From: Blautia_A ammoniilytica
Lineage (GTDB): Bacteria > Bacillota > Clostridia > Lachnospirales > Lachnospiraceae
DNA: 64,000 nucleotides
Direction of reading: 5' to 3'
Assembly (NCBI RefSeq): GCF_025566965.1
Contig: NZ_JAOQJL010000012.1
Location: forward strand, 40,121-104,120
The stretch's first letter is position 1. Each line of letters starts with the position of its first letter. The notes beneath the pieces are model-generated. The model ran no database searches, was not told the DNA's origin, and was given only the letters and a program-made list of their open reading frames with translations. Positions 8,594 to 16,394 of this stretch are shown piece by piece. A program made the position numbers and the translations under genes.

Positions 8594-9307
8594 ATGGAAA
8601 TGTTGTCACTGGAAAAAGAACTGAAAGAAAATTCTTATCCTGGCAGAGGGATCGTGATCGGACGGTCTGCAGATGGAACAAAGGCTGTAACAGCATATTT
8701 TATCATGGGCAGAAGTGAAAACAGCAGAAACCGTATTTTTGTAGAAGAAGGAGAGGGGATCCGTACACAGGCCTTTGACCCTTCCAAACTGGTTGATCCA
8801 AGTTTGATCATTTATGCTCCGGTACGTGTTCTGGGCAATAAGACGATTGTTACAAATGGTGATCAGACAGATACCATCTATGAGGGAATGGATCATCAGC
8901 TTACATTTGAACAGTCCCTTCGCAGCAGAGAATTTGAGCCAGATGGACCAAACTATACGCCTCGTATTTCCGGTGTTATGCATGTGGAAAATGGTTCCTA
9001 CAGCTATGCAATGTCTATTTTGAAAAGCAATAATGGGGATCCATCTTCTTGCAACAGATATACCTTTGCCTATTCAAATGCAAAAGCAGGAGAAGGACAT
9101 TTTATCCACACATACAAGTGCGACGGGAATCCGCTTCCAAGCTTCGAAGGAGAGCCTAAGCTGGTAGCCATCCCGGATGATATGGATGCATTTGCAGAGT
9201 TGTTGTGGAACAGCCTGAATCCTGACAACAAAGTATCTCTGTTTGTAAGGTACATTGATATTGCAACAGGCAGCTATGTATCAAAGATCGTAAACAAGAA
9301 TCAGTAA
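8594..9307 (+). CDS. IMP cyclohydrolase (PurO-type)
   Basis: This should close the ring of formyl-AICAR to give IMP, the last step of purine synthesis. The 237-residue protein shows the family features of the archaeal PurO-like fold: opening YPGRGIVIGRS, then YFIMGRSENSRNR and a central CNRYTFAYSN. It replaces the cyclohydrolase half of the usual bifunctional PurH. AGGAG lies eight bases upstream. It is followed after 22 bp by the formyltransferase gene, and both are under the ZTP riboswitch. The assignment is strong because of context and family match. Confidence 0.88.
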   Translation: MEMLSLEKELKENSYPGRGIVIGRSADGTKAVTAYFIMGRSENSRNRIFVEEGEGIRTQAFDPSKLVDPSLIIYAPVRVLGNKTIVTNGDQTDTIYEGMDHQLTFEQSLRSREFEPDGPNYTPRISGVMHVENGSYSYAMSILKSNNGDPSSCNRYTFAYSNAKAGEGHFIHTYKCDGNPLPSFEGEPKLVAIPDDMDAFAELLWNSLNPDNKVSLFVRYIDIATGSYVSKIVNKNQ

Positions 9308-9329
9308 TCAGAAGAAGGAGGAGACAATA

Positions 9330-10514
9330 ATGAAAGAATTAGAGTTAAAATATGGATGCAACCCAAATCAGAAACCTTCCAGGATTTACATGGAGGATGG
9401 ATCAGAACTTCCAATCAAGGTTCTTTCAGGAAGACCTGGATACATTAATTTTCTGGATGCATTTAACGGATGGCAGCTGGTATGCGATCTGAAGAAAGCT
9501 ACCGGTCTCCCAGCTGCCACATCTTTCAAGCATGTTTCACCTGCAGGGGCTTCCATTGGCCTTCCGCTGACAGAGACTCTTGCAAAGATCTACTGGGTAG
9601 ACGATATGGATTGGAAGAACTTTTCACCGCTGGCATGTGCATATGCAAGAGCAAGAGGTGCAGACCGTATGTCATCCTTTGGAGATTTCATTTCCCTTTC
9701 TGATGTGTGTGATAAAGATACAGCCCTTTTGATCAAGAGAGAGGTATCTGACGGTGTGATCGCACCTGGATATACACAGGAGGCATTGGAGATCCTTCAG
9801 CAGAAGAAAAAAGGCAACTACAATGTGATCCAGATCGATCCGGACTTTGTGCCTGCACCTGTAGAACATAAGCAGGTATATGGTGTTACTTTTGAACAGG
9901 GAAGACAGGAGCTGGCTATTGACGATCAGCTGATCTCCAATATTGTGACTGCTAAGAAAGATCTTTCAGAAGAAGCAAAAAGAGATATGAAAGTGGCTCT
10001 TATCGTCTTGAAGTATACTCAGTCCAATTCTGTATGCTACGTAAAAGACGGACAGGCTATTGGTGTTGGTGCAGGACAGCAGTCCCGTGTGCATTGTACA
10101 AGACTGGCAGGACAGAAGGCTGATAACTGGTTCCTTCGTCAGAGTCCGAAGGTGCTGAACCTGCCTTTTAAAAAGGAAATTTCAAGAGCAGAACGAGACA
10201 ATGCCATTGATGTGTATATTGGTGAGGAATACATGGATGTTCTGGCTGACGGTAAGTGGGAGAAAACCTTTACACAGAAACCGGAGATTTTTACAGCCCA
10301 GGAGAAACGTGCATGGCTGGATCAGATGACAGATGTAACACTTGGTTCTGATGCATTCTTCCCATTCAGCGACAATATTGAGCGTGCACATAAAAGTGGT
10401 GTGAAGTATATTGCACAGCCTGGTGGATCTGTAAGAGATGCAGATGTGATCGCTACCTGTGACAGCTATGGAATGGTTATGGCATTTACCGGAATCCGTC
10501 TGTTCCACCATTAA
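9330..10514 (+). CDS. Phosphoribosylaminoimidazolecarboxamide (AICAR) formyltransferase
   Basis: This transfers the formyl group from 10-formyl-tetrahydrofolate to AICAR. The 394-residue protein matches the C-terminal transformylase part of PurH: it has FKHVSPAGA near residue 67, SFGDFISLS near residue 115, and KYTQSNSVCYVKDGQAIGVGAGQQSR near residues 229-254. There is no cyclohydrolase (MGS) domain, consistent with the separate gene upstream. The ribosome site GAAGGAGG is strong. Together the two genes complete IMP synthesis, which then feeds guaB. Confidence 0.93.
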   Translation: MKELELKYGCNPNQKPSRIYMEDGSELPIKVLSGRPGYINFLDAFNGWQLVCDLKKATGLPAATSFKHVSPAGASIGLPLTETLAKIYWVDDMDWKNFSPLACAYARARGADRMSSFGDFISLSDVCDKDTALLIKREVSDGVIAPGYTQEALEILQQKKKGNYNVIQIDPDFVPAPVEHKQVYGVTFEQGRQELAIDDQLISNIVTAKKDLSEEAKRDMKVALIVLKYTQSNSVCYVKDGQAIGVGAGQQSRVHCTRLAGQKADNWFLRQSPKVLNLPFKKEISRAERDNAIDVYIGEEYMDVLADGKWEKTFTQKPEIFTAQEKRAWLDQMTDVTLGSDAFFPFSDNIERAHKSGVKYIAQPGGSVRDADVIATCDSYGMVMAFTGIRLFHH

Positions 10515-10553
10515 TTGATTTTAAAGAAAGCAGAGCTATAAATATAGTAATAA

Positions 10554-10600
10554 GACAGCAGGACTTCTTAGCGTATAGCAGGAAGTTTTGCTGTTATTTT
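10554..10600 (+). terminator. Probable terminator after the purine operon
   Basis: GACAGCAGGACTTC (10554-10567) pairs with GAAGTTTTGCTGTT (10582-10595) with several G-U pairs, followed by ATTTTATG. The T-run is short, so this is moderate evidence. Confidence 0.55.
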
Positions 10601-10657
10601 ATGTAACAGGAAATTACTCCATAATGTTTCCTTGTATAAAAACGCTCCGCAGGATGC
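10601..10657 (-). repeat. Dispersed hairpin repeat, copy 1
   Basis: On the minus strand this reads GCATCCTGCGGAGCG, then CATTATGGAGTAATTTCCTG. A second copy in the opposite genomic orientation is at 61997-62055. The TTTCC/GGAAA arms make an internal stem. Confidence 0.75.
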
Positions 10658-10682
10658 AGCAATTGACTGGAAGATTCTAAAC

Positions 10683-10709
10683 AAAAAAACCGGAAGAAAA
10701 ATCTTCCGG
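10683..10709 (-). terminator. Terminator of tRNA-Gly
   Basis: On the minus strand CCGGAAGA pairs with TCTTCCGG (10690-10709), followed by a run of seven T. Confidence 0.85.
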
Positions 10710-10716
10710 CATCAAG

Positions 10717-10789
10717 AGCGATAGACGGGGCTCGAACCCGCGGTCTCGACCTTGGCAAGGTCGCGCGTTACCAACTACGCCACTATCGC
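10717..10789 (-). tRNA. tRNA-Gly (anticodon GCC)
   Basis: The acceptor arms GCGATAG/CTATCGC, an anticodon stem CGACC/GGTCG around loop TTGCCAA, and the T arm with GGTTCGAGC are all complete. The CCA end is not encoded. Confidence 0.95.
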
Positions 10790-10821
10790 ATTTGTTATTG
10801 TTTGTCTCAAGGACAAGACAT

Positions 10822-10850
10822 ATGTTACCATATAAATGAGTGGTTGTCAA
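10822..10850 (-). promoter_or_regulatory. Promoter of tRNA-Gly
   Basis: On the minus strand TTGACA (10850-10845) is followed after 17 bp by TAACAT (10827-10822), 33 bp upstream of the tRNA. Confidence 0.55.
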
Positions 10851-10915
10851 ATGGTTTTTTGGAAAAATTATATTTTTTTTATTATTTTAAAAACTCAAAA
10901 AATTTAAAAAAGTTG

Positions 10916-10945
10916 TTGACAAAGTGACGGATATGATAGTATAAT
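10916..10945 (+). promoter_or_regulatory. Promoter of the tRNA-Val/tRNA-Met cluster
   Basis: Consensus TTGACA (10916-10921) and TATAAT (10940-10945) with an 18-bp spacer lie 50 bp upstream of tRNA-Val. Confidence 0.75.
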
Positions 10946-10995
10946 AGCAAAGCAAGTTGTGACAGGGATGAATACTTTTTTACAGCTTGATACAT

Positions 10996-11068
10996 GGGGT
11001 CTTAGCTCAGCTGGGAGAGCATCTGCCTTACAAGCAGAGGGTCATAGGTTCGAGCCCTATAGGCCCCA
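10996..11068 (+). tRNA. tRNA-Val (anticodon TAC)
   Basis: The acceptor arms GGGGTCT/AGGCCCC, anticodon stem TCTGC/GCAGA around loop CTTACAA, and T arm with GGTTCGAGC form a full cloverleaf. No CCA is encoded. Confidence 0.96.
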
Positions 11069-11083
11069 TACTTATGAATATAT

Positions 11084-11157
11084 GGCGAGATAGCTCAGTT
11101 GGCTAGAGCACACGGTTCATACCCGTGGTGTCGAGGGTTCAAATCCCCCTCTCGCTA
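11084..11157 (+). tRNA. tRNA-Met (anticodon CAT), elongator type, copy 1
   Basis: The acceptor arms GGCGAGA/TCTCGCT and anticodon stem CACGG/CCGTG around loop TTCATAC are clear. The first acceptor pair is G-C rather than the unpaired C-A start of an initiator, so this is the elongator. Confidence 0.93.
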
Positions 11158-11183
11158 CTTGTGATTCACCAACAATTTTATAT

Positions 11184-11257
11184 GGCGAGATAGCTCAGTT
11201 GGCTAGAGCACACGGTTCATACCCGTGGTGTCGAGGGTTCAAATCCCCCTCTCGCTA
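11184..11257 (+). tRNA. tRNA-Met (anticodon CAT), elongator type, copy 2
   Basis: It is identical over all 74 bases to the copy exactly 100 bp upstream. The spacer between the two is unrelated apart from a few flanking bases. Confidence 0.93.
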
Positions 11258-11267
11258 CTATACGAGA

Positions 11268-11298
11268 ACTGCAGATCATGTGTATCTGCAGTTTTTTT
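11268..11298 (+). terminator. Terminator of the tRNA cluster
   Basis: ACTGCAGAT pairs with ATCTGCAGT across a short loop and is followed by seven T. Confidence 0.9.
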
Positions 11299-11307
11299 GC
11301 TTTATAG

Positions 11308-11383
11308 GATACCAGTGTTCCAAGGTCTTTCATCCACTTATGAGTAAGCTCATGTGGATGAAAGGCCTTTTGACACTGGTATC
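11308..11383. repeat. Long near-perfect hairpin overlapping the ROK gene stop codon
   Basis: GATACCAGTGT (11308-11318) pairs with ACACTGGTATC (11373-11383). Further in, AAGGTCTTTCATCCAC pairs with GTGGATGAAAGGCCTT, and the loop holds a small ATGAG/CTCAT stem. About 30 of 33 arm positions pair. There is no T-run directly on either side. Confidence 0.85.
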
Positions 11384-12515
11384 ATCCTTGCATTTCATAT
11401 GGGAAGTTTTTTACAAACTGGTCAATATAATAAATGGCTGCGCCTACAGCTGATGCTTCTGTACGATAATGGCAGGCATGGATAAAGCTTCCATCATTTT
11501 CAAAAGGATTCAGCTTTATGGCTTTTTTGCGGAACAGATCCAGGTAATCAGCCATATAAGCACCTACATTACCACCAAGGATAATATTACAGTCAAAGCA
11601 CATTCTAAGATTATTTACGGCAATAGCCAGATAGTCCAGGTAGCTGTCGAAAACATTTCGGATTCCCTGATTATTACCTGTTTTCAGGATATCAAAAAAT
11701 TCTTTTAAATTCCCATCTGTAAAATCTGTAAGGGCGTTTGCTGTACAATAAGCGTCAAGACAGCCATAACTGCCACAGTAACATTTCTTACCATGAGGGA
11801 TAAGGGCCATGTGACCAAATTCACATCCCCGGTTGTGATCCCCTATGTATAAAGTCCGTCCATTTATATAAGCACCGCCTACGCTGCTGGAAAGGGAAAG
11901 ATAGATCAGGGAACTGGTATAATGCCCACGCCAGCTTTCTGCAAGCCCTGCAGAATTGGAGTCATTGAAAAAAAGAAAAGGCTCATGGATATAGCTGGAT
12001 AAAATACTGTAAATATTAAATGGAAGAGGGATTACGGTAGCGTAATTGATAGTTTTGTGGTCATCCCCTAACAGTACTGGTACAGAGATCCCGGTGCCAA
12101 GAAGACAGGAACGGTCAGGAAGATTCTGGGAGATCATATCTTCGTATTCCCGGGCAAGAGTTGAAAAATACTGGTCGTTTGCTTCAAAGGGAATACGCAG
12201 ACGTCTGGTATCCAGAATGTTCAGGCCAAGATCTACCAGAACAATGGAAAGATGGTTCCTAGTGATGTCAATTCCGGCTGCATATCTTGCTTGAGGAACG
12301 TATTCATAAAGGGTTGCCTTTCTTCCACCTGTAGACTGGGATTCTCCTGCACTTTTTACAAGCCCTGCATTGCACAGGCTGTTCAGACAGCGGGTAGTGG
12401 TGGGAAGACTGATATCTAGAGTCTGGGAAATCTCCTGCCTGGAACAGGATGCTCCATAATATAATAATCGGTAAATATCCCCGGAGGTTTTTGATTTTGC
12501 CAGGTATTCGTCCAT
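11382..12515 (-). CDS. ROK-family transcriptional regulator (XylR/NagC-like)
   Basis: This is a 377-residue sugar-responsive repressor. The winged helix-turn-helix covers about residues 10-70 (CSRQEISQTLDISLPTTTRCLNSL). It is followed by the ROK sugar-kinase-like domain from about residue 75, including the zinc motif with CYCGSYGCLDAY near residues 245-256. It is divergent from the polyol dehydrogenase gene. The shared intergenic region holds repeated AT-rich sites described separately, so it very likely controls that gene. The ligand is unknown; xylose-, sorbitol- or xylitol-type sugars are the natural guess from the neighbour. The stop codon lies in a long hairpin. Confidence 0.9.
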   Translation of the reverse strand: MDEYLAKSKTSGDIYRLLYYGASCSRQEISQTLDISLPTTTRCLNSLCNAGLVKSAGESQSTGGRKATLYEYVPQARYAAGIDITRNHLSIVLVDLGLNILDTRRLRIPFEANDQYFSTLAREYEDMISQNLPDRSCLLGTGISVPVLLGDDHKTINYATVIPLPFNIYSILSSYIHEPFLFFNDSNSAGLAESWRGHYTSSLIYLSLSSSVGGAYINGRTLYIGDHNRGCEFGHMALIPHGKKCYCGSYGCLDAYCTANALTDFTDGNLKEFFDILKTGNNQGIRNVFDSYLDYLAIAVNNLRMCFDCNIILGGNVGAYMADYLDLFRKKAIKLNPFENDGSFIHACHYRTEASAVGAAIYYIDQFVKNFPYEMQG

Positions 12516-12639
12516 TGTTTTACTCCTTTTTTAACAACAGATCCTGTGTCCATAGTTATGCAGCCATAGGCAAATCAGATCTTTTGTATTTTCATCATTA
12601 TACCATTTATAATATTTAAAATCCAGAACTTAAATAAAA

Positions 12640-12777
12640 ACTTTTATTAAAATAATTATAAAAGAATACGAAAATACTTAGATATTAAGATGGAATACGA
12701 AAATAATCTTATAAACAGAAAAAACTTATATAAAACTATTGACATAAGTGCAAGCCAATACTATACTTTTATTAAAA
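12640..12777. promoter_or_regulatory. Repeated candidate operator sites for the ROK repressor
   Basis: ACTTTTATTAAAA occurs at 12640-12652 and again at 12765-12777, the second directly over the dehydrogenase promoter's -10 region. The first copy lies in AATAAAA-AC-TTTTATT, a dyad like known ROK operators. A different direct repeat, GAATACGAAAATA, occurs at 12664-12676 and 12693-12705. Binding is inferred. Confidence 0.55.
12739..12767 (+). promoter_or_regulatory. Promoter of the polyol dehydrogenase gene
   Basis: TTGACA (12739-12744) and TATACT (12762-12767) have a 17-bp spacer, 30 bp upstream of the start codon. Confidence 0.8.
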
Positions 12778-12797
12778 AGCAAAAGGGGGTTTTACAT

Positions 12798-13859
12798 ATG
12801 AGTCATGTAAAAATGATGCAGAAAGGTGCTTTTATGAGAGGCACAGACAAGATGATTGTAAAAGAGATTCCAGTACCGGAGATCGGAGATAAAGAAGTTC
12901 TTGTATCGCTAGAGTATGTGGGAATCTGTGGATCTGATGTACATTATTACCATAATGGCTGCTGTGGTGCTTACAAGGTAGATCTTTCCCAGGATTACAT
13001 GCTTGGACATGAATGTGCAGGAACCATTGCAAAAATCGGTAAGGATGTTACCAGCCTGAAAGTAGGAGACAAGGTGGCACTTGAACCGGGTATCACCTGC
13101 GGAAAATGTGAATTCTGTAAATCTGGCCATTATAATCTATGTCCGGATGTGGTTTTTCTTGCAACGCCACCAGTACAGGGATGTAATGAAGAATATATGG
13201 CATTTCCTGAGGATATGTGCTTTAAGCTTCCTGATAACGTTTCTACAAAGGAAGGCGCATTGATCGAGCCATTATCTGTAGGATTTTATGCGGCAGAGCA
13301 GGGGGCAGTAGGGACAGGAGACACTGTAGTGATCCTGGGATCAGGATGTATCGGACTTGTAACACTGCTTGCATGTAAGGCACACGGCGCCGGTAAGATC
13401 ATCGTTGCAGATCTGGTGCAGGCACGTCTGGATAAGGCTATGGAGCTTGGTGCCACTGCAGTTATAAACAGTGGCAAGGAGGATGCACTGGCAAAGATCC
13501 GTGAGCTTACAAATGGCCGTGGTGCTGATGTGGTATTTGAGACTGCTGGTTCACCAGTAACCATAGCACAGACTCCGTTTATTGTAAGAAGAGGTGGCAC
13601 TATTACGTTGGTAGGTATTTCCGCACAGGAAGAGATCAGCTTTAATTTTGCACAGATCATGGATAAGGAAATTACTATCAAGTCCGTATTCCGTTATAAG
13701 AATATTTATCCGAAAGCAATTGCAGCTGTATCCAGCGGTGCTATCAATGTTAAGAGTATTGTTACTCATGAGTTTGATCTGGAGCACATTCAGGATGCTT
13801 ATGATGAAGCTGTGCATAACAAGACAGATCTTGTGAAAGCCGTTGTAAAAATTAAATGA
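12798..13859 (+). CDS. Zinc-dependent polyol dehydrogenase (sorbitol/xylitol/threonine dehydrogenase family)
   Basis: This is a 353-residue medium-chain dehydrogenase that probably oxidises a sugar alcohol with NAD. The catalytic zinc ligands are the cysteine in GICGSDVHYY and the histidine in GHECAG. The structural zinc is held by four cysteines in the segment GKCEFCKSGHYNLC. The NAD-binding Rossmann motif is VILGSGCIGLV near residue 176. I chose the ATG at 12798 because AAGGGGG lies eight bases upstream. An in-frame ATG at 12690 has no ribosome site and lies before the promoter. The exact substrate cannot be read from sequence; the divergent ROK regulator points to sugar catabolism. Confidence 0.9.
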   Translation: MSHVKMMQKGAFMRGTDKMIVKEIPVPEIGDKEVLVSLEYVGICGSDVHYYHNGCCGAYKVDLSQDYMLGHECAGTIAKIGKDVTSLKVGDKVALEPGITCGKCEFCKSGHYNLCPDVVFLATPPVQGCNEEYMAFPEDMCFKLPDNVSTKEGALIEPLSVGFYAAEQGAVGTGDTVVILGSGCIGLVTLLACKAHGAGKIIVADLVQARLDKAMELGATAVINSGKEDALAKIRELTNGRGADVVFETAGSPVTIAQTPFIVRRGGTITLVGISAQEEISFNFAQIMDKEITIKSVFRYKNIYPKAIAAVSSGAINVKSIVTHEFDLEHIQDAYDEAVHNKTDLVKAVVKIK

Positions 13860-13876
13860 AAAATGAAACAAAATGC

Positions 13877-13905
13877 TTGACAATGAAACAAAATCATGGT
13901 AATTT
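13877..13905 (+). promoter_or_regulatory. Promoter of the trp T-box operon
   Basis: TTGACA (13877-13882) is followed after 17 bp by TAATTT (13900-13905). Confidence 0.65.
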
Positions 13906-13911
13906 ATAAAA

Positions 13912-14162
13912 AATAATTTAACAAGATAAACCGTTGAAGCGGAGATAAAAACAGCTCAGCGCGCACAGAGAGTCCGGGAAGGTGAGAGCCGGGTGGAATG
14001 CAGGCTGTTAAATGGACCGCAGAGGGCACAGGGAAAGGCATTTATTAATGGCCAAGTATTCTGTGACGTGAAGGCATACGTCAGTTGCCAGGAATATGAT
14101 AGTATTCCTCAAAGTGTACGGTCCGTCCGTAAATCAAGGTGGCACCGCGGGTGAATGATACT
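13912..14162 (+). ncRNA. Tryptophan T-box leader
   Basis: The leader contains the diagnostic T-box bulge sequence AAGGTGGCACCGCGG at about 14136-14150. Stem I precedes it, with a specifier-loop context AAATGGACC in which TGG (14013-14015) is the tryptophan codon. Uncharged tRNA-Trp should stabilise the antiterminator and switch on trpEGDCFBA. This fills the 428-bp gap before trpE. Confidence 0.95.
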
Positions 14163-14201
14163 CGTCCTTGACAGAAGCAGATTCTGTCAAGGGCGTTTTT
14201 T
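14163..14201 (+). terminator. T-box attenuator terminator
   Basis: CGTCCTTGACAGAA (14163-14176) pairs with TTCTGTCAAGGGCG (14182-14195) and is followed by a T-run. Confidence 0.93.
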
Positions 14202-14287
14202 ATTTACATAAATATCTGAAAACATACTTTCAGACAGAGCTGTCAGATGATATTCACATATTCAAAAACTGATCAGGAGGTGTTCCT

Positions 14288-15775
14288 ATGTATCCATCAT
14301 TAGAAACTGTAAAACAACTGGCATCACAGGGAGACTACAAAAGGATTCCGGTATGCAGGGAATTATTTTCCGATAAGTATACACCTGTGGAAGTGATGCG
14401 CATGTTGAAAAAAGCAAGCCATCACTGCTATCTTCTGGAAAGTGCAAGCCAAAGTGAAGCATGGGGCAGATATTCATTTCTTGGATATGACCCGGTGATG
14501 GAAATTACCTGCAGTGAGGGTGAAATGAAGATCCGGCATACCGGAGAAAACGGAAAGCAGGAAGAGAAGATCTGTCATGTAACTCATCCTGGAGAAACCC
14601 TGCGGCAGGTACTGGATCAGTACAAAAGTCCTAAAGTAGAAGGCTTTCCTACATTTACCGGCGGCCTGGTTGGATATTTTTCTTATGACTATATCCGATA
14701 CAGTGAACCGAAACTGAAGCTGGGATCTAAAGGACAGCAGGATTTCAGGGATATGGATCTGATGCTTTTTGACCAGGTGATCGCCTTTGATCATTACAGA
14801 CAAAAGCTGCTTCTTATCACAGGGGTAAAAACGGAAAATATAGATATTTCTTACCAGGAAGCCCAAAAGAAGCTGCAGGACATGGCAGATCTGATCAAAA
14901 AGGAAGATAAAATGGAATTTCCTCCTATTCATTTGCTGTCAGAAATCCAGCCTGAACTTCCGGAAAAAGAATATTGTCAGATCGTAGAAAGAGCAAAGCA
15001 GTATATTAAAGAAGGAGATATTTTCCAGGTGGTGCTGTCCAATCCTATGAGGGCAAAGGCAGAAGGAAGTCTGTTTGATACTTATCGTGTGCTGCGGGCA
15101 ACCAATCCATCTCCTTATATGTTCTATTTTTCCAGTGACGACATTGAAATCGCAGGTGCATCTCCGGAAACTCTGGTGAAGCTGGATCAGGGCAAGCTTA
15201 GTACTTTCCCGTTAGCCGGAACCAGGCCAAGAGGAAAGGACAGGGAAGAAGACCTGGCATTGGAGGCAGAACTTCTGAAAGATGAAAAGGAACTGGCTGA
15301 GCATAATATGCTGGTGGATCTGGGAAGAAACGATATCGGAAAGATCAGTAAGATCGGAACTGTGCAGGTGGAAAAATATCTGGATGTAGAGCGGTATTCC
15401 TGTGTGATGCATCTGGGGTCTACTGTGATCGGGCAGATCCGGGATGACAAAGATGCAGTGGATGCAGTGGATGCCATCCTTCCGGCAGGAACTCTTTCCG
15501 GTGCACCTAAATTCCGTGCCTGTCAGATCATTGATGAACTGGAAAAAAGCAAACGTGGTATATACGGAGGCGCTATCGGATACATGGACTTTACAGGAAA
15601 TCTGGATGTATGTATTGCCATCCGTCTTGTGTATAAAAAGAATGGCGAGATCTGTATCCGGTCCGGCGCAGGAATCGTAGCAGACAGTGTACCTGAAAAG
15701 GAATTTATGGAATGTAAAAATAAGGCAAAAGCGGTGGTTCGTGCACTTGCCCAGGCAGAGGAGGGAATCCAATGA
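14288..15775 (+). CDS. trpE: Anthranilate synthase component I
   Basis: TrpE makes anthranilate from chorismate using ammonia from TrpG. The 495-residue length is normal. The N-terminal regulatory segment carries LLESAS near residue 50, the element that binds feedback tryptophan. The chorismate-binding domain includes DIFQVVLS, the AGASPETLV/TFPLAGTRPRG region and AGTLSGAPK. AGGAGGTG lies just before the ATG. The stop overlaps trpG by four bases. It is first in a complete trp operon controlled by the T-box. Confidence 0.97.
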   Translation: MYPSLETVKQLASQGDYKRIPVCRELFSDKYTPVEVMRMLKKASHHCYLLESASQSEAWGRYSFLGYDPVMEITCSEGEMKIRHTGENGKQEEKICHVTHPGETLRQVLDQYKSPKVEGFPTFTGGLVGYFSYDYIRYSEPKLKLGSKGQQDFRDMDLMLFDQVIAFDHYRQKLLLITGVKTENIDISYQEAQKKLQDMADLIKKEDKMEFPPIHLLSEIQPELPEKEYCQIVERAKQYIKEGDIFQVVLSNPMRAKAEGSLFDTYRVLRATNPSPYMFYFSSDDIEIAGASPETLVKLDQGKLSTFPLAGTRPRGKDREEDLALEAELLKDEKELAEHNMLVDLGRNDIGKISKIGTVQVEKYLDVERYSCVMHLGSTVIGQIRDDKDAVDAVDAILPAGTLSGAPKFRACQIIDELEKSKRGIYGGAIGYMDFTGNLDVCIAIRLVYKKNGEICIRSGAGIVADSVPEKEFMECKNKAKAVVRALAQAEEGIQ

Positions 15776-16344
15776 TCCTGTTGATCGATAATTATGACAG
15801 CTTTTCTTATAATTTATACCAGCTGATCGGCTCTGTAAACAGTGATATCAAGGTGATCAGAAATGATGAATGCACAGTAGATGAAATCATGAAAATGAAG
15901 CCTGAGGCCATTGTTCTTTCCCCGGGGCCCGGAAGACCGGAGGATGCAGGAGTATGTGTGGAGGTGATCCGTACTTGTGGAAGAAAAATCCCGATCCTGG
16001 GTGTTTGTCTGGGGCATCAGGCCATTTGTCAGGCCTTTGGAGGAACTGTAACCTATGCAAAAGAATTGATGCATGGGAAACAAAAAGAGATTATCCAGAC
16101 CTGTGAGAACCGTTTGTTCGCAGGACTTCCTGAAGTATTTAAGGCAGCCAGATACCACTCCCTGGCAGCAAAAGAAGAAACCCTTCCAGAAGAATTAAGG
16201 GTTACTGCCAAGTCTGAAGATGGGGAAGTAATGGCTGTGGAGCATACAAAATACCCTGTGTTTGGGGTGCAGTTTCATCCGGAATCTGTGATGACACCGG
16301 ATGGGAAAAAGATGATTGAAAACTTTTTGGACAGCATCAGATAA
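15772..16344 (+). CDS. trpG: Anthranilate synthase component II (glutamine amidotransferase)
   Basis: The 190-residue class I glutaminase supplies ammonia to TrpE. The catalytic cysteine is in GVCLGHQAI near residue 83, and the histidine-glutamate pair is in VQFHPESV near the C-terminus. It overlaps trpE by ATGA, which suggests translational coupling. It could also serve para-aminobenzoate synthesis, as in B. subtilis; no pabA-like second copy is in the window. Its last codons (FLDSIR) are repeated once downstream. Confidence 0.95.
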   Translation: MILLIDNYDSFSYNLYQLIGSVNSDIKVIRNDECTVDEIMKMKPEAIVLSPGPGRPEDAGVCVEVIRTCGRKIPILGVCLGHQAICQAFGGTVTYAKELMHGKQKEIIQTCENRLFAGLPEVFKAARYHSLAAKEETLPEELRVTAKSEDGEVMAVEHTKYPVFGVQFHPESVMTPDGKKMIENFLDSIR

Positions 16345-16381
16345 AAACAAGATTTTCTGGACAGCATCAGACAAAAAAACG
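16324..16381 (+). repeat. 30-bp tandem duplication of the 3' end of trpG
   Basis: TGGACAGCATCAGA at 16328-16341 recurs at 16358-16371, with similar flanks on both sides. In the second copy the stop TAA has become CAA. The second copy ends at the trpD ribosome site. Confidence 0.85.
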
Positions 16382-16394
16382 AGGAGGATGAACC

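Noticed and set aside
12690..12797. N-terminal extension of the polyol dehydrogenase from ATG 12690
   Set aside because: It would start upstream of the promoter, has no ribosome site, and the family begins at the ATG at 12798.
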